DNA from: Algibacter pacificus
GTDB lineage: Bacteria > Bacteroidota > Bacteroidia > Flavobacteriales > Flavobacteriaceae
Direction of reading: 5' to 3'
Assembly: GCF_008033385.1 (NCBI RefSeq)
Contig: NZ_VOGY01000001.1
Coordinates: 62,001 to 126,000 of the forward strand
DNA: 64,000 bases
In this document: one piece after another, positions 1-8,100 of the stretch
How positions within the stretch are numbered: the first letter of the stretch is position 1
How the letters are laid out: each line of letters opens with the position of its first letter
Translations under genes and position numbers: made by a program
The notes under the pieces: generated by a model
The model's input: only the letters and a program-made list of their open reading frames with translations
The model's database searches: none
Told to the model about the DNA's origin: nothing

Positions 1-435
1 AAAGCAAGCCAATAAACTGAAACTGTGTGCAAATACCCTTGCCTTTCGAGGAAAAGTCATGTACGGCAAGATGATTAATAAAAAACAAATGGTGGCAACC
101 CCTGACGAATACCCGAGCAAATAAAGAAATAAGAGCACCGAAATATATGCAGAAATAGCAAGCCACATAGAAGCAGCTACCCGCCAACCTTTCTTGTTAA
201 GAACCAAAACCATAAGAAACATTATACCCATAACTCCATTGCTTCCGTATATTAGTGGGTCTTCAGAAAGATAAATTGTTATTACCAACCATATTGCATT
301 AAACAAAACTCCTAGGATGGAGGCGATATTTGTTACTCGCAAATACCTTTTCTCGGTTACAGAAAACTCCTTTTTGGAGCCAATATCAATTATTTTTTGA
401 AAAATTGAAGTTGTGCTTTTATCAATATTGCGCAT
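1..435 (-). CDS. N-terminal part of a multi-pass membrane protein, cut by the window edge
   Basis: An open frame of 145 codons starts with ATG at 435 and runs off the left end without a stop. The first 35 residues are polar and charged. Four hydrophobic stretches follow, at about residues 40-58, 66-80, 88-108 and 110-126, separated by short basic loops such as NKKGWR. This layout is common for the membrane sensor part of bacterial histidine kinases or cyclases, but no catalytic domain is visible, so the function is unknown. The start is directly next to the group II intron-like segment at 468-537, so the gene or its promoter may have been affected by that insertion. Coding status is inferred from the long uninterrupted frame and the clean hydrophobic pattern. 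Confidence 0.6.
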   Translation of the reverse strand, partial: MRNIDKSTTSIFQKIIDIGSKKEFSVTEKRYLRVTNIASILGVLFNAIWLVITIYLSEDPLIYGSNGVMGIMFLMVLVLNKKGWRVAASMWLAISAYISVLLFLYLLGYSSGVATICFLLIILPYMTFPRKARVFAHSFSLLACF

Positions 436-467
436 TGGGTTGGTTGCATTTTGTGTTTGTGCCCAGC

Positions 468-537
468 GTGAGCATATTTTACTTACCGAAAGGTAAATAA
501 TTAATCTATAGGGTGCAAGTCCCTTATGTGCGGGAGT
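468..537 (+). mobile_element. Possible 5' fragment of a group II intron
   Basis: The stretch begins GTGAGC, resembling the GTGYG 5' end of group II introns. It has a TTACC-GAAA-GGTAA hairpin at 483-496 and an AGGG-TGCAAGT-CCCT hairpin at 510-524, followed by CGGGAG. The GGGTGCAAGTCCC element is typical of domain I in many bacterial group II introns. No reverse transcriptase, domain V or 3' end follows; the sequence passes at about 540 into the remains of an antitoxin gene on the other strand. Identification is from memory of intron sequence style, not an alignment. Confidence 0.4.
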
Positions 538-539
538 TT

Positions 540-677
540 TTGTTCAGACATACTTAAATCGTTCCAAAAGTCTTTTTTCTCTTTTTTTACGAAATCAGAT
601 ACAACTTGAATTAATTCAGAATTTTCATTTTTTCAAATGATTTTCAAAAATTGAAGTTGTGCTGTTTGAATGTCTAT
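540..677 (-). pseudogene. Decayed antitoxin gene (RelE/ParE-partner type)
   Basis: Read on the minus strand from 677, the frame gives a protein-like sequence of about 46 residues ending in a KDFWNDLSMSEQK-type segment, a pattern frequent in small Bacteroidota antitoxins of type II systems. The expected start codon is ATA instead of ATG, an in-frame TGA interrupts the frame after about 15 codons, and the 3' half is missing where the intron-like segment begins. These three lesions indicate a dead gene. It lies about 250 bases from an intact toxin-antitoxin pair and is probably the remnant of a related module. 678-921 holds nothing else recognisable. Confidence 0.5.
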
Positions 678-921
678 TTTGTAACCTTTAAAGTGAATTT
701 ACGGAAGAGAAATTTTCGTTTTTACGTATGTTTTGATTAAGAATAGTGAGGTTTTGTGTGTCAGGGTTTTTCGAAGTAAATCAAATTAATCAAAGATGCA
801 ACTATTTTGGTTTAGAGTTAAACCAGAACTAGGTTTATGATGATTTCTACAGAAGTGTTTTAGTGAAAAGTTAATATCTTTTTATTGGTTTTTTATCCCA
901 GTACTTTGTTCGCTAACGTTA

Positions 922-1233
922 TCATTTCCCGATTAATGATTTTAGTAAATTTTTCGGATCTTGTCTATTGTCCCAGAAAGCTGTAATGATTATTTCAACT
1001 TCGGTTGTTTTGTAATAGATGCTATAATTTCCTAATGAAGCTACTCGGATATTTTTAAAAGTTGTTCTTTTGTATAATTCAGGATTTTTAGCAATTTGAA
1101 TTGTTCTATCTGTTACTAATTTCAGCAACTTAATTGAATAGCTATTAGACTTATTTTTAGCCACCCAATATTCCAAAATCCCTACTAGTTGAATATCAGC
1201 TGTTCGAGTCCAAATTACATCGCGTTTAGCCAT
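922..1233 (-). CDS. RelE/ParE family toxin
   Basis: 103 residues with the compact toxin layout: two N-terminal helices rich in charged and aromatic residues, then a beta-sheet half containing SLGNYSIYYKTTEVEI and a C-terminal TAFWDNRQDP segment, which matches the end of ParE/RelE toxins (strand followed by D-x-R-x-D-P). Members either cleave mRNA on the ribosome or poison gyrase; which applies is not visible. It overlaps the upstream antitoxin gene by 19 bases, the usual antitoxin-first operon. A TAACGTTAGCG motif abuts its stop codon, part of the cassette-like pattern described under findings. Length is normal and no lesion is seen. Confidence 0.8.
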   Translation of the reverse strand: MAKRDVIWTRTADIQLVGILEYWVAKNKSNSYSIKLLKLVTDRTIQIAKNPELYKRTTFKNIRVASLGNYSIYYKTTEVEIIITAFWDNRQDPKNLLKSLIGK

Positions 1234-1457
1234 TCAAGGTTTCGTTTGTTCATTGCGTCTTGAGAAATTAGTTTGCCATCTTTAATATCCTTTTCGCTCA
1301 TTTCTAACATTAGTTTTTGCTCATTAGTTAATTCAATAATTTCAGATTCAGATTCGCTTGATGTAATCAATTTATCCAGAGCTTCTAAAAAATCTTTGTT
1401 TCTAATCGAGAGGATTTTTTCAATCAATCCATTTCGTATGTTATCTAATGTTGCCAT
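1215..1457 (-). CDS. Antitoxin of the adjacent RelE/ParE-type toxin
   Basis: 80 residues, strongly acidic in the middle (a run of Ser and Glu around residues 33-41), followed by the ELTNEQKLMLEMSEKDIKDGKLISQDAMNKRNLEW tail architecture (only short parts quoted: LTNEQK, MSEKDIKDGK) typical of Bacteroidota antitoxins, where the C-terminal helix covers the toxin. It is first in the operon and overlaps the toxin start. Such antitoxins usually repress their own promoter together with the toxin. No separate DNA-binding fold is recognised. A frame on the opposite strand at 1273-1524 is considered a shadow. Confidence 0.75.
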   Translation of the reverse strand: MATLDNIRNGLIEKILSIRNKDFLEALDKLITSSESESEIIELTNEQKLMLEMSEKDIKDGKLISQDAMNKRNLEWLNAM

Positions 1458-1683
1458 TTGTTGGAATTTGTTTAAAAATCTGAAATTTTATCGAGATTTC
1501 CTAATGTCTTGTTCTGAAATCTGACTGTTACCGATTAAAATCGAAATTAAGCCGTTAATTGATATACCATATTAATTGTCTTAAAGACTGAAGATACCTG
1601 TCATCTCGTTTTATTAAATACATGCATTGTATTTTTATTTACATCTGAAAAATATGCGATAAGTTTTTTTTAAGCATTAAAAC

Positions 1684-1709
1684 AAAAACCGCCTCTAAAG
1701 ACGGTTTTT
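1684..1709. terminator. Bidirectional rho-independent terminator
   Basis: AAAAACCG and CGGTTTTT form the stem with a short imperfect inner stem, giving T-runs in both directions. It lies between the minus-strand membrane gene (ending 1771) and the antitoxin gene start (1457). It may end transcription of the 1771-3289 genes before the toxin-antitoxin operon. The rest of 1458-1770 holds only the GTTAGGC motif at 1757. Confidence 0.7.
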
Positions 1710-1770
1710 ATTTATAGTGATACTATTTATTATGGGGGTGTGTAGTGATTACCAATGTTAGGCACAGGTT

Positions 1771-2613
1771 TTATATTTCTTTGTCAATCACTATAATCAT
1801 TAATCCTTCTAAAGTATACCGTCTGTAAAACTTCATAAATGCCATAAACGACAGATATGATATTCCAGTTAATATAAACAGTATTATGCAATTATTTAGA
1901 TTAAAATCAAGAAAACAAACAACTCTAATAAAAAAATAAGTTGAAAGTAGACTAAAAATAAAGCTTAAAGTTCTTAAAAAACCGTACAACGCAACGTAGT
2001 TACTCATTTTAGCTTGATGTTGTTTACTATTTTCATAAGCGTAATGGGTTATAATCCGGTGAAAATCAAAATTATTCCCTTTTCCATCATCATATTTTTC
2101 AGGGTTTTCTAGCTTTTCAAGTCCTAATTGATCTATTAGTCGATTTGCTTTTGAAACAACCATATCCTGCAAAAACTCGTCCAAAGATTTTTTGTAAAAC
2201 CTTTTAAATCCTAATAGTTGACCAAAAATCCAATCAAATAAAACACAAGGAAATAATACAATTATCATAACAATCCTCCATAATACGTCTTTCCAGTTCC
2301 TTGAAGATTTCCAATACCCTTTGTGTTCAATGTTAAGTAAATACTTCGATGGATAACTATATCTCCAATTAGCATACTTTTCTATCGTTACAGAAGAAGC
2401 ATAACTAATTAAGTGCCCAATAGTGTATGAAATAATTACAAAGAAAAACACTCCTTCGAGTTTTACGTTAGAAAAATTTTCTATAAACTCCGAAGAGTTA
2501 AATGAATCTGTATTCTTTAGATAATCAATTATAAGGTATGAATAAATGACTAGAGAGCCAGGTATTAAATAGCCTAAAAAATCGTAGACAGAAAAGGGAT
2601 TTTGTTTAATCAT
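1771..2613 (-). CDS. Membrane protein of unknown function
   Basis: 280 residues with about five hydrophobic segments: near residues 12-30, 52-70, 110-132, 205-227 and 235-257. The middle (about 133-200) is a cytosolic-looking, charged, helical domain. I recognise no family. It is flanked by 10-base inverted repeats, GTTAGGCACA at 1757 and its complement TGTGCCTAAC at 2634-2643, suggesting that the gene with its borders moves as a unit. The next gene upstream (2669-3289) lies in the same direction with about 55 bases between. A phage-defence or surface role would be a guess from the accessory setting only. Confidence 0.6.
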   Translation of the reverse strand: MIKQNPFSVYDFLGYLIPGSLVIYSYLIIDYLKNTDSFNSSEFIENFSNVKLEGVFFFVIISYTIGHLISYASSVTIEKYANWRYSYPSKYLLNIEHKGYWKSSRNWKDVLWRIVMIIVLFPCVLFDWIFGQLLGFKRFYKKSLDEFLQDMVVSKANRLIDQLGLEKLENPEKYDDGKGNNFDFHRIITHYAYENSKQHQAKMSNYVALYGFLRTLSFIFSLLSTYFFIRVVCFLDFNLNNCIILFILTGISYLSFMAFMKFYRRYTLEGLMIIVIDKEI

Positions 2614-2631
2614 ATATTTTGGTCGGTTTAA

Positions 2632-2655
2632 CTTGTGCCTAACGTGTTGTTGGGC
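2632..2655. repeat. Cassette-border-like palindrome between two orphan genes
   Basis: GCCTAAC (2637-2643), five bases, then GTTGGGC (2649-2655) form an inverted pair with one G:T mismatch. The same GTTAGGC core occurs at 1757-1763 just after the next gene, and GTTAGCG lies at the toxin stop. The 7-mers match the RYYYAAC and GTTRRRY core sites of integron attC sites, but the long palindrome of a true attC is missing. Confidence 0.45.
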
Positions 2656-2668
2656 ATAGTATTTTTAT

Positions 2669-3289
2669 TCAATTTATTCTTGTGTTATTTTTAGTCCAAA
2701 TCCAACCTTCAATAAAATGACATAATACTTTTGTTATTTCAACCATTCCTAATATAGCTTCAACTCTAGATTCGTCAGTTACATAATTGTCACTTTTACT
2801 AATTCTTAATTCAATTGTCCTTTTTTCTAAGTTTTTAACTTTAGATGATGTGAAAATATGTTTTTTGCTCAAATGTATAAAACCAGAAGTTTCCTTGTAT
2901 ACACTCGTAACCCAAGGAAATTCCTCATTCAATTTATTCCTTAAATACCAATCTTTCAAATTTTTTCCATCTCGATCAATAATTTTATCAATTTGAGTTC
3001 CATTCATTATATCTGTAGCAAACTTATGAGGCTTTTCAACAAGCCAGGCTCCAGAAAACCTAAGAATATTATCAAGATGGCATCTAACAAGATGACAAGC
3101 TCCAATATAATTTTGATTTCTTATTAGACTTGTAAATCCAAAAATCAAATGTAAAGATCTGTCCATAACTGCATTCGCTAAAATATCTAAAGGGAATGTG
3201 TTTCCAGGATGCATTTTTTTTCCTAAGTCAATAATTCTTTTTTCAAAACTTTCCAATTCTTTCAATTCTAATTCTACTTTATCTGTCAT
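2669..3289 (-). CDS. Uncharacterised helical protein, possibly HEPN-like
   Basis: 206 residues, predicted largely alpha-helical and soluble. The N-terminal 20 residues are acidic. The centre has an LVRCHLDNILR helix and later a SGFIHLSKKHIF segment, recalling DUF5677/HEPN-like proteins in which an Arg/Asp helix pairs with a distal His. That resemblance is weak, and no RX4-6H motif can be assigned firmly. The gene precedes the membrane protein gene in the same direction with a cassette-like palindrome between them. A toxin or defence role is only a possibility from context. Confidence 0.55.
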   Translation of the reverse strand: MTDKVELELKELESFEKRIIDLGKKMHPGNTFPLDILANAVMDRSLHLIFGFTSLIRNQNYIGACHLVRCHLDNILRFSGAWLVEKPHKFATDIMNGTQIDKIIDRDGKNLKDWYLRNKLNEEFPWVTSVYKETSGFIHLSKKHIFTSSKVKNLEKRTIELRISKSDNYVTDESRVEAILGMVEITKVLCHFIEGWIWTKNNTRIN

Positions 3290-3578
3290 TTAAAGTGGAT
3301 ATTAATTCATTTTTGTTGCATTAAGTTATTGAGTACGCAGTTTCGCTTCGATATTATGACCAACTCAGGAATAAAAACACTCTTCCCCATAATCAAACAA
3401 AAAGCCCTTCCCAAATTCAAAACCAAATTTAGTAAATTTTCACCTACAAAACCGAAGGTCTTATTAACATAAGCTGTTCATAAAGAGAAAACTTTAAAAT
3501 TTCCTATTAAAAATTTGGATATGTTCAATATTTAATTGAATATTTGCATTCACAAAAGTTCAATAAACGTATTGAAAT

Positions 3579-3699
3579 GTTATCAAGAAAGGTGGAGGGA
3601 TAGACCCTTTGAAACCTTAGCAACCCTTTACACTTAGTAATGAAGGTGCTAAATTCTACTTAAATTGCCGATTCATTTATCGGTATTTGGATAGATAAC
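3579..3699 (+). ncRNA. SAM-I (S-box) riboswitch upstream of metY
   Basis: The P1 stem is GTTATC (3579-3584) with GATAAC (3694-3699). Between them are the S-box core features: AAGAAAGGTGGAGGGA, GACCCTTTGAAACC, TAGCAACCC, AAGGTGCTAAATTC, and a CCGAT/ATCGG P4 hairpin. The aptamer binds S-adenosylmethionine and normally turns off downstream methionine genes. It lies 130 bases before metY and probably controls metY, the MetX-ThrA fusion and perhaps metZ. A TTTG (3514-3517), 21 bases, then AATATTTG (3539-3546) is a plausible promoter. No strong terminator was found after the aptamer, so control at translation initiation is possible. 3290-3513 shows nothing else. Confidence 0.93.
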
Positions 3700-3829
3700 T
3701 AACAAAATTTGCATTCCGCAACTTTATATTTTCTTGTAACATTTTTCTAATAGGGACACTTTTTAAAAGTGAATTTGAGTTTTTTAATTTATCGCAACAG
3801 CGACAACCAATAAACTAAAAATAAGAAAA

Positions 3830-5104
3830 ATGAGCAATCACAATTTAGCAACAAACGCATTACACGCAGGACACGACGTAAAAGCAAACGGAGGTACACA
3901 AGCGGTGCCAATTTATCAAACATCCTCTTATGTTTTTAACGATTCGGACCATGCAGCCAACCTATTTTCATTAAAAGAACTTGGCTTTATTTACACCCGT
4001 TTAAACAACCCAACCAATCAAATTTTACAAGATCGTTTAGCGGCTGTAGAAGGCGGTATAGGCGCGGTAGTTTTTGCATCGGGAACGGCAGCCATATCTA
4101 CAGGATTATTAACGCTTTTAAAATCTGGCGATCATATTGTAGCTTCTAGCAGTTTATACGGCGGAACTTATAATTTATTAAACGTGACTTTAAAACGTTT
4201 TGGAATTACAACCACGTTTGTAGATGCATCGAACCCAGAGAATTTTGCTACTGCAACTCAAGATAATACACGTGCCTTTTTTGTGGAATCTTTAGGGAAT
4301 CCAAAATTAGATGTTTTAGATCTTGAAGCTATTGCTGTACATTCCAAAGCAGCAGGAGTGCCTTTTATTGTAGATAATACCGTGGCAACACCAGCATTAT
4401 TAAATCCGTTAAAACACGGTGCCGATCTTGTAATTCACTCTTTAACAAAATATATTGGCGGACAAGGAACTTCTTTAGGAGGTGCTATTATTGATGGTGG
4501 AACTTTTAATTGGGCTAACGGAAAATTCCCAGAATTTACGGAACCTTCTGCAGGTTACCACGGTTTAAAATACTACGAAACTTTAGGAGCAGCCTCTTAT
4601 GTTTTTAAATTAATATTAGAAGGTTTACGCGATTTCGGTGGTGCTTTAAGTCCGTTTAACGCGTTCCAAATTATTCAAGGTTTAGAGACTTTACCGGTAA
4701 GAATAAAACAACACAGTGCGAATGCTTTGGAAATAGCCAAATGGTTAGAAGCACAAGACGAAATTGCTTGGGTAAACTATCCAGGTTTAGAAAGCAGCAA
4801 ATACAAAACTTTAGCCGATAAATATTTAGCAAAAGGACAAAGTGGGTTGGTAACTTTCGGTCATAAAGGAGGTTTTGAAGCAGCTAAGAAAATTGCCGAT
4901 AACACCAAATTATTTTCGTTACTCGCCAATATTGGCGATACCAAATCTTTAATTATTCACCCAGCAAGTACCACGCACCAACAATTGGATGAAGCGGCAC
5001 AAGAAGCTGCTGGAGTGTCTAGCGATTTAATTCGTTTGTCTATTGGTTTGGAGGATATCGACGATTTAAAAGCCGATTTAACAGCTGCTTTTGCAACGAT
5101 ATAA
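3830..5104 (+). CDS. metY: O-acetylhomoserine sulfhydrylase (MetY)
   Basis: 424 residues, the usual length for the O-acetylhomoserine/O-acetylserine aminocarboxypropyltransferase branch of PLP Cys/Met-metabolism enzymes. It makes homocysteine from O-acetylhomoserine and sulfide in the cytosol. The PLP lysine is Lys207 in HSLTKYIGGQGT, the pyridine-nitrogen Asp lies in VDNTVATP (about 182), and the C-terminal IHPASTTHQQL and SIGLED motifs are intact. Compared with the second paralogue at 8844 it has the longer insertions (AIIDGG, FTEPSAGYHG) characteristic of MetY. It sits under the SAM-I riboswitch and is followed 79 bases later by the gene supplying acylated homoserine. ATG start preceded by an A-rich leader. 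Confidence 0.93.
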   Translation: MSNHNLATNALHAGHDVKANGGTQAVPIYQTSSYVFNDSDHAANLFSLKELGFIYTRLNNPTNQILQDRLAAVEGGIGAVVFASGTAAISTGLLTLLKSGDHIVASSSLYGGTYNLLNVTLKRFGITTTFVDASNPENFATATQDNTRAFFVESLGNPKLDVLDLEAIAVHSKAAGVPFIVDNTVATPALLNPLKHGADLVIHSLTKYIGGQGTSLGGAIIDGGTFNWANGKFPEFTEPSAGYHGLKYYETLGAASYVFKLILEGLRDFGGALSPFNAFQIIQGLETLPVRIKQHSANALEIAKWLEAQDEIAWVNYPGLESSKYKTLADKYLAKGQSGLVTFGHKGGFEAAKKIADNTKLFSLLANIGDTKSLIIHPASTTHQQLDEAAQEAAGVSSDLIRLSIGLEDIDDLKADLTAAFATI

Positions 5105-5114
5105 ATAAAACAAG

Positions 5115-5155
5115 TTTAGATCTGTCAGGTTTTTAAAACCTGACAGGTCTAAAAA
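5115..5155. repeat. REP-like palindrome, copy 1
   Basis: Near-perfect inverted repeat with arms of the form CTGTCAGGTTTT / AAAACCTGACAG, extended by AGA...TCT at both ends. Related copies occur at 8617-8649, 21308-21338 and 25226-25260. It sits between metY and the fusion gene, so it could act as a processing or weak termination signal within the operon. Confidence 0.75.
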
Positions 5156-5182
5156 CGTAATCGATTTTAAAAACATAAAGCA

Positions 5183-8100
5183 TTGAAGCACCCACTGCAA
5201 CATATTATTATTAAAGATTATCGCACCGAAAGTGGTGTCGTTAATGCTGAAATAAACTTAAGCTATCAAGTATTCGGGAAAGCCCTTGGGACGGCGCCTA
5301 TTATTTTAATAAATCATGCCTTAACCGGAAACAGCGATGTGGCAGGCGAAAATGGTTGGTGGTTAGATTTGGTTGGCGATGAAAAAGTAATCGATACCAA
5401 ACTATACAGCATTTTAGCCTTTAATATCCCAGGGAATAGTTATGATGGTTTTGTGATTGATAATTACAAAGATTTTATTGCACGCGATGTGGCTAAAATA
5501 TTCCTACTCGGTTTAAAAGAACTGAATACCGGAAAGCTTTTTGCAACCGTTGGAGGTTCCTTAGGTGGTGGTATTGCTTGGGAAATGGCAGCACTGCAAC
5601 CCGATTTTACAGAAAACTTAGTGGTAATTGCTACCGATTGGAAAGCTACCGATTGGCTTATTGCCAATTGCCAAATTCAAGAGCAATTTTTAATCAATTC
5701 TAAAAATCCGGTGCACGATGCCCGCATGCACGCCATGTTGTGTTACCGCACGCCAGAATCTTTTAAAGAGCGTTTTCACCGTTCTAAAAACGACGATTTA
5801 GAGATTTTTAATGTAGAAAGTTGGTTGTTGCATCACGGTAAAAAATTGCAGGAACGTTTTCAATTATCGGCTTATAAACTCATGAATCAGTTGCTTAAAA
5901 CGATTGATGTGACTAAAAACCGCCCCGAAGATTTTAATGTTTTAGAAAATATTAAAGCCAATATTCATATTGTTGGTGTGGATTCCGATTTGTTTTTCAC
6001 CGCAGAAGAAAACAGAGAAACCCATAAACAATTGGCTTTAACGCATCCTAATGTGACGTACAACGAAATACATTCGGTACATGGTCACGATGCGTTTTTA
6101 ATGGAATACGAGCAGTTAGAAAAAATTATAGAAGGCATTTTTGTGCCAGATTCAAAAAAGAAAAGAATGAAAGTATTAAAGTTTGGTGGCAAATCTTTAG
6201 GCAATGGCGAAGGATTAAACAATGTGATTTCCATTATTGAAAATAAAATTAATAATGGTGATAAAATTTCGGTGGTTGTGTCGGCTCGTGGTAATGCTAC
6301 CGACGAGTTGGAAGCTATTTTAAGTCTTGCTGCAAAAGGTATTGATTATAAAGCCCAGTTAGAGGTCTTTAAAAATTATCAAAAAGAACCTTTAAAAACA
6401 GTCGATTTTACAGAAGAATTTACACTGCTCGATAAATTATTTGAAGGCGTAAGTTTACTTGGCGATTTTAGCGGTAAAATTAAAGATACCATTTTAGCAC
6501 AAGGCGAATTATTGGCTATTAAAATGGTTTCGGAACTCCTGAATGAAAAGGGTATAAAATCCAACGCTGTCGATTCTCGAACTTTAATAAAAACCGATGA
6601 AAATTTTGGGAATGCTATTCCTATAGCAAAAGTCTCTAAAGATAATGTAACCGCCTTTTTTAAAGCACATAAAGATGCGGTGAATGTGGTCACTGGTTTT
6701 ATTGCGTCTAATTTAAAAAATGAAACGACGACTTTAGGCAGAAATGGCAGTAATTATACAGCCGCATTAATTGCGAATTATTTAGATGCGGAAGAATTAC
6801 AAAATTATACACACGTAAACGGGATTTATACAGCAAACCCAGATTTGGTTGCCGATGCTGAAAAAATTAGAGAATTATCGTTTAGTGAAGCGAATGAGTT
6901 GGCCAACTTTGGAACCACCATTTTACATGCTAAAACCATTATTCCTTTAGTTGAAAAAAATATCAACTTACGTATTTTAAATACCTTTAATCCTGAGGAT
7001 GAAGGAACTTTAATTACCGCCAAACCAAGCTCGAAAGAAGTGACGTCGCTGTCTGTTTTAGATAATGTGGCACTTTTAAATCTTGAAGGTCGTGGCTTAT
7101 TAGGTAAAAGTGGGGTCGATGCTAGAATTTTTAGAGCGTTGAGTATTCATGATATTAGTGTGAGTATTATTTCGCAAGGTTCATCGGAGCGTGGTATTGG
7201 GTTAATTATTAACGCCAACCAAGCTACGCAAGCGGTTATTGCTTTAGAACGTGAGTTTGAAAACGATTTCTATTCGCAAGATGTTAATAAAATTGATGTG
7301 GTGGACGATGTGTCTGTCATCTCCATTATTGGTATCGAGCTAAGTTCGTTCCACAAACCATTTAACGCGCTTATAAAAAACCAAATTACCCCGTTGTTAT
7401 TTAACAATACCGTTACCGGAAGAAATATAAGTTTGGTGGTTAAAAAAAGCCAATTACATAAAGCAATGAATGTGATTCATGGTGAGATTTTCGGAATTTC
7501 TAAAAAGATAAACATTGCTATTTTCGGACACGGTGGTGTTGGTGGGGCATTGATAAATCAGATTTTAAAATCGAGAAGCGATATTGAAAAACGTAAAGCG
7601 ATTAACTTAAATGTGTTTGCTATTGCGAATTCTAAAAAACAATTGTTAAGTAAAAACGGTGTGGAAACCAATTGGGAAGACGCCATAAAAACCGTTGAAA
7701 CGAATAGTTCTATTGAAGATATTATTGCTTTTGCGAAAGAAAATCATTTAGAAAATTTAATAGCGGTGGATAATACGGCGAGTCCGAATTTTTATAAAAA
7801 CTATGGGCCTTTAATTGAAGCCGGATTCGATTTGGTGAGTTCTAATAAAATAGCGAACACGATCTCGTATGATTTTTATAAAGATTTACGCGTTCAGTTA
7901 AAAGAAAATAATAAACAATATTTATACGAAACTACGGTTGGCGCAGGTTTACCGTTAATTGATACCATTAAATTATTACACGAATCGGGTGAGAATATTA
8001 CAAGAATCCGTGGGGTGTTTTCGGGAACGTTGAGTTATTTGTTCAATAATTTTTCGGTTGAAGATAAACCGTTTAGTGAAATTATTCAGGAAACTATCGA

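Noticed and set aside
1273-1524. Plus-strand frame opposite the antitoxin gene
   Set aside because: Shadow frame; composition follows the reverse complement of the acidic antitoxin.
2632-2655. True integron attC site
   Set aside because: Only the 7-base core sites are present with a five-base gap; the long folded arm and any integrase are missing, so it is only called cassette-like.
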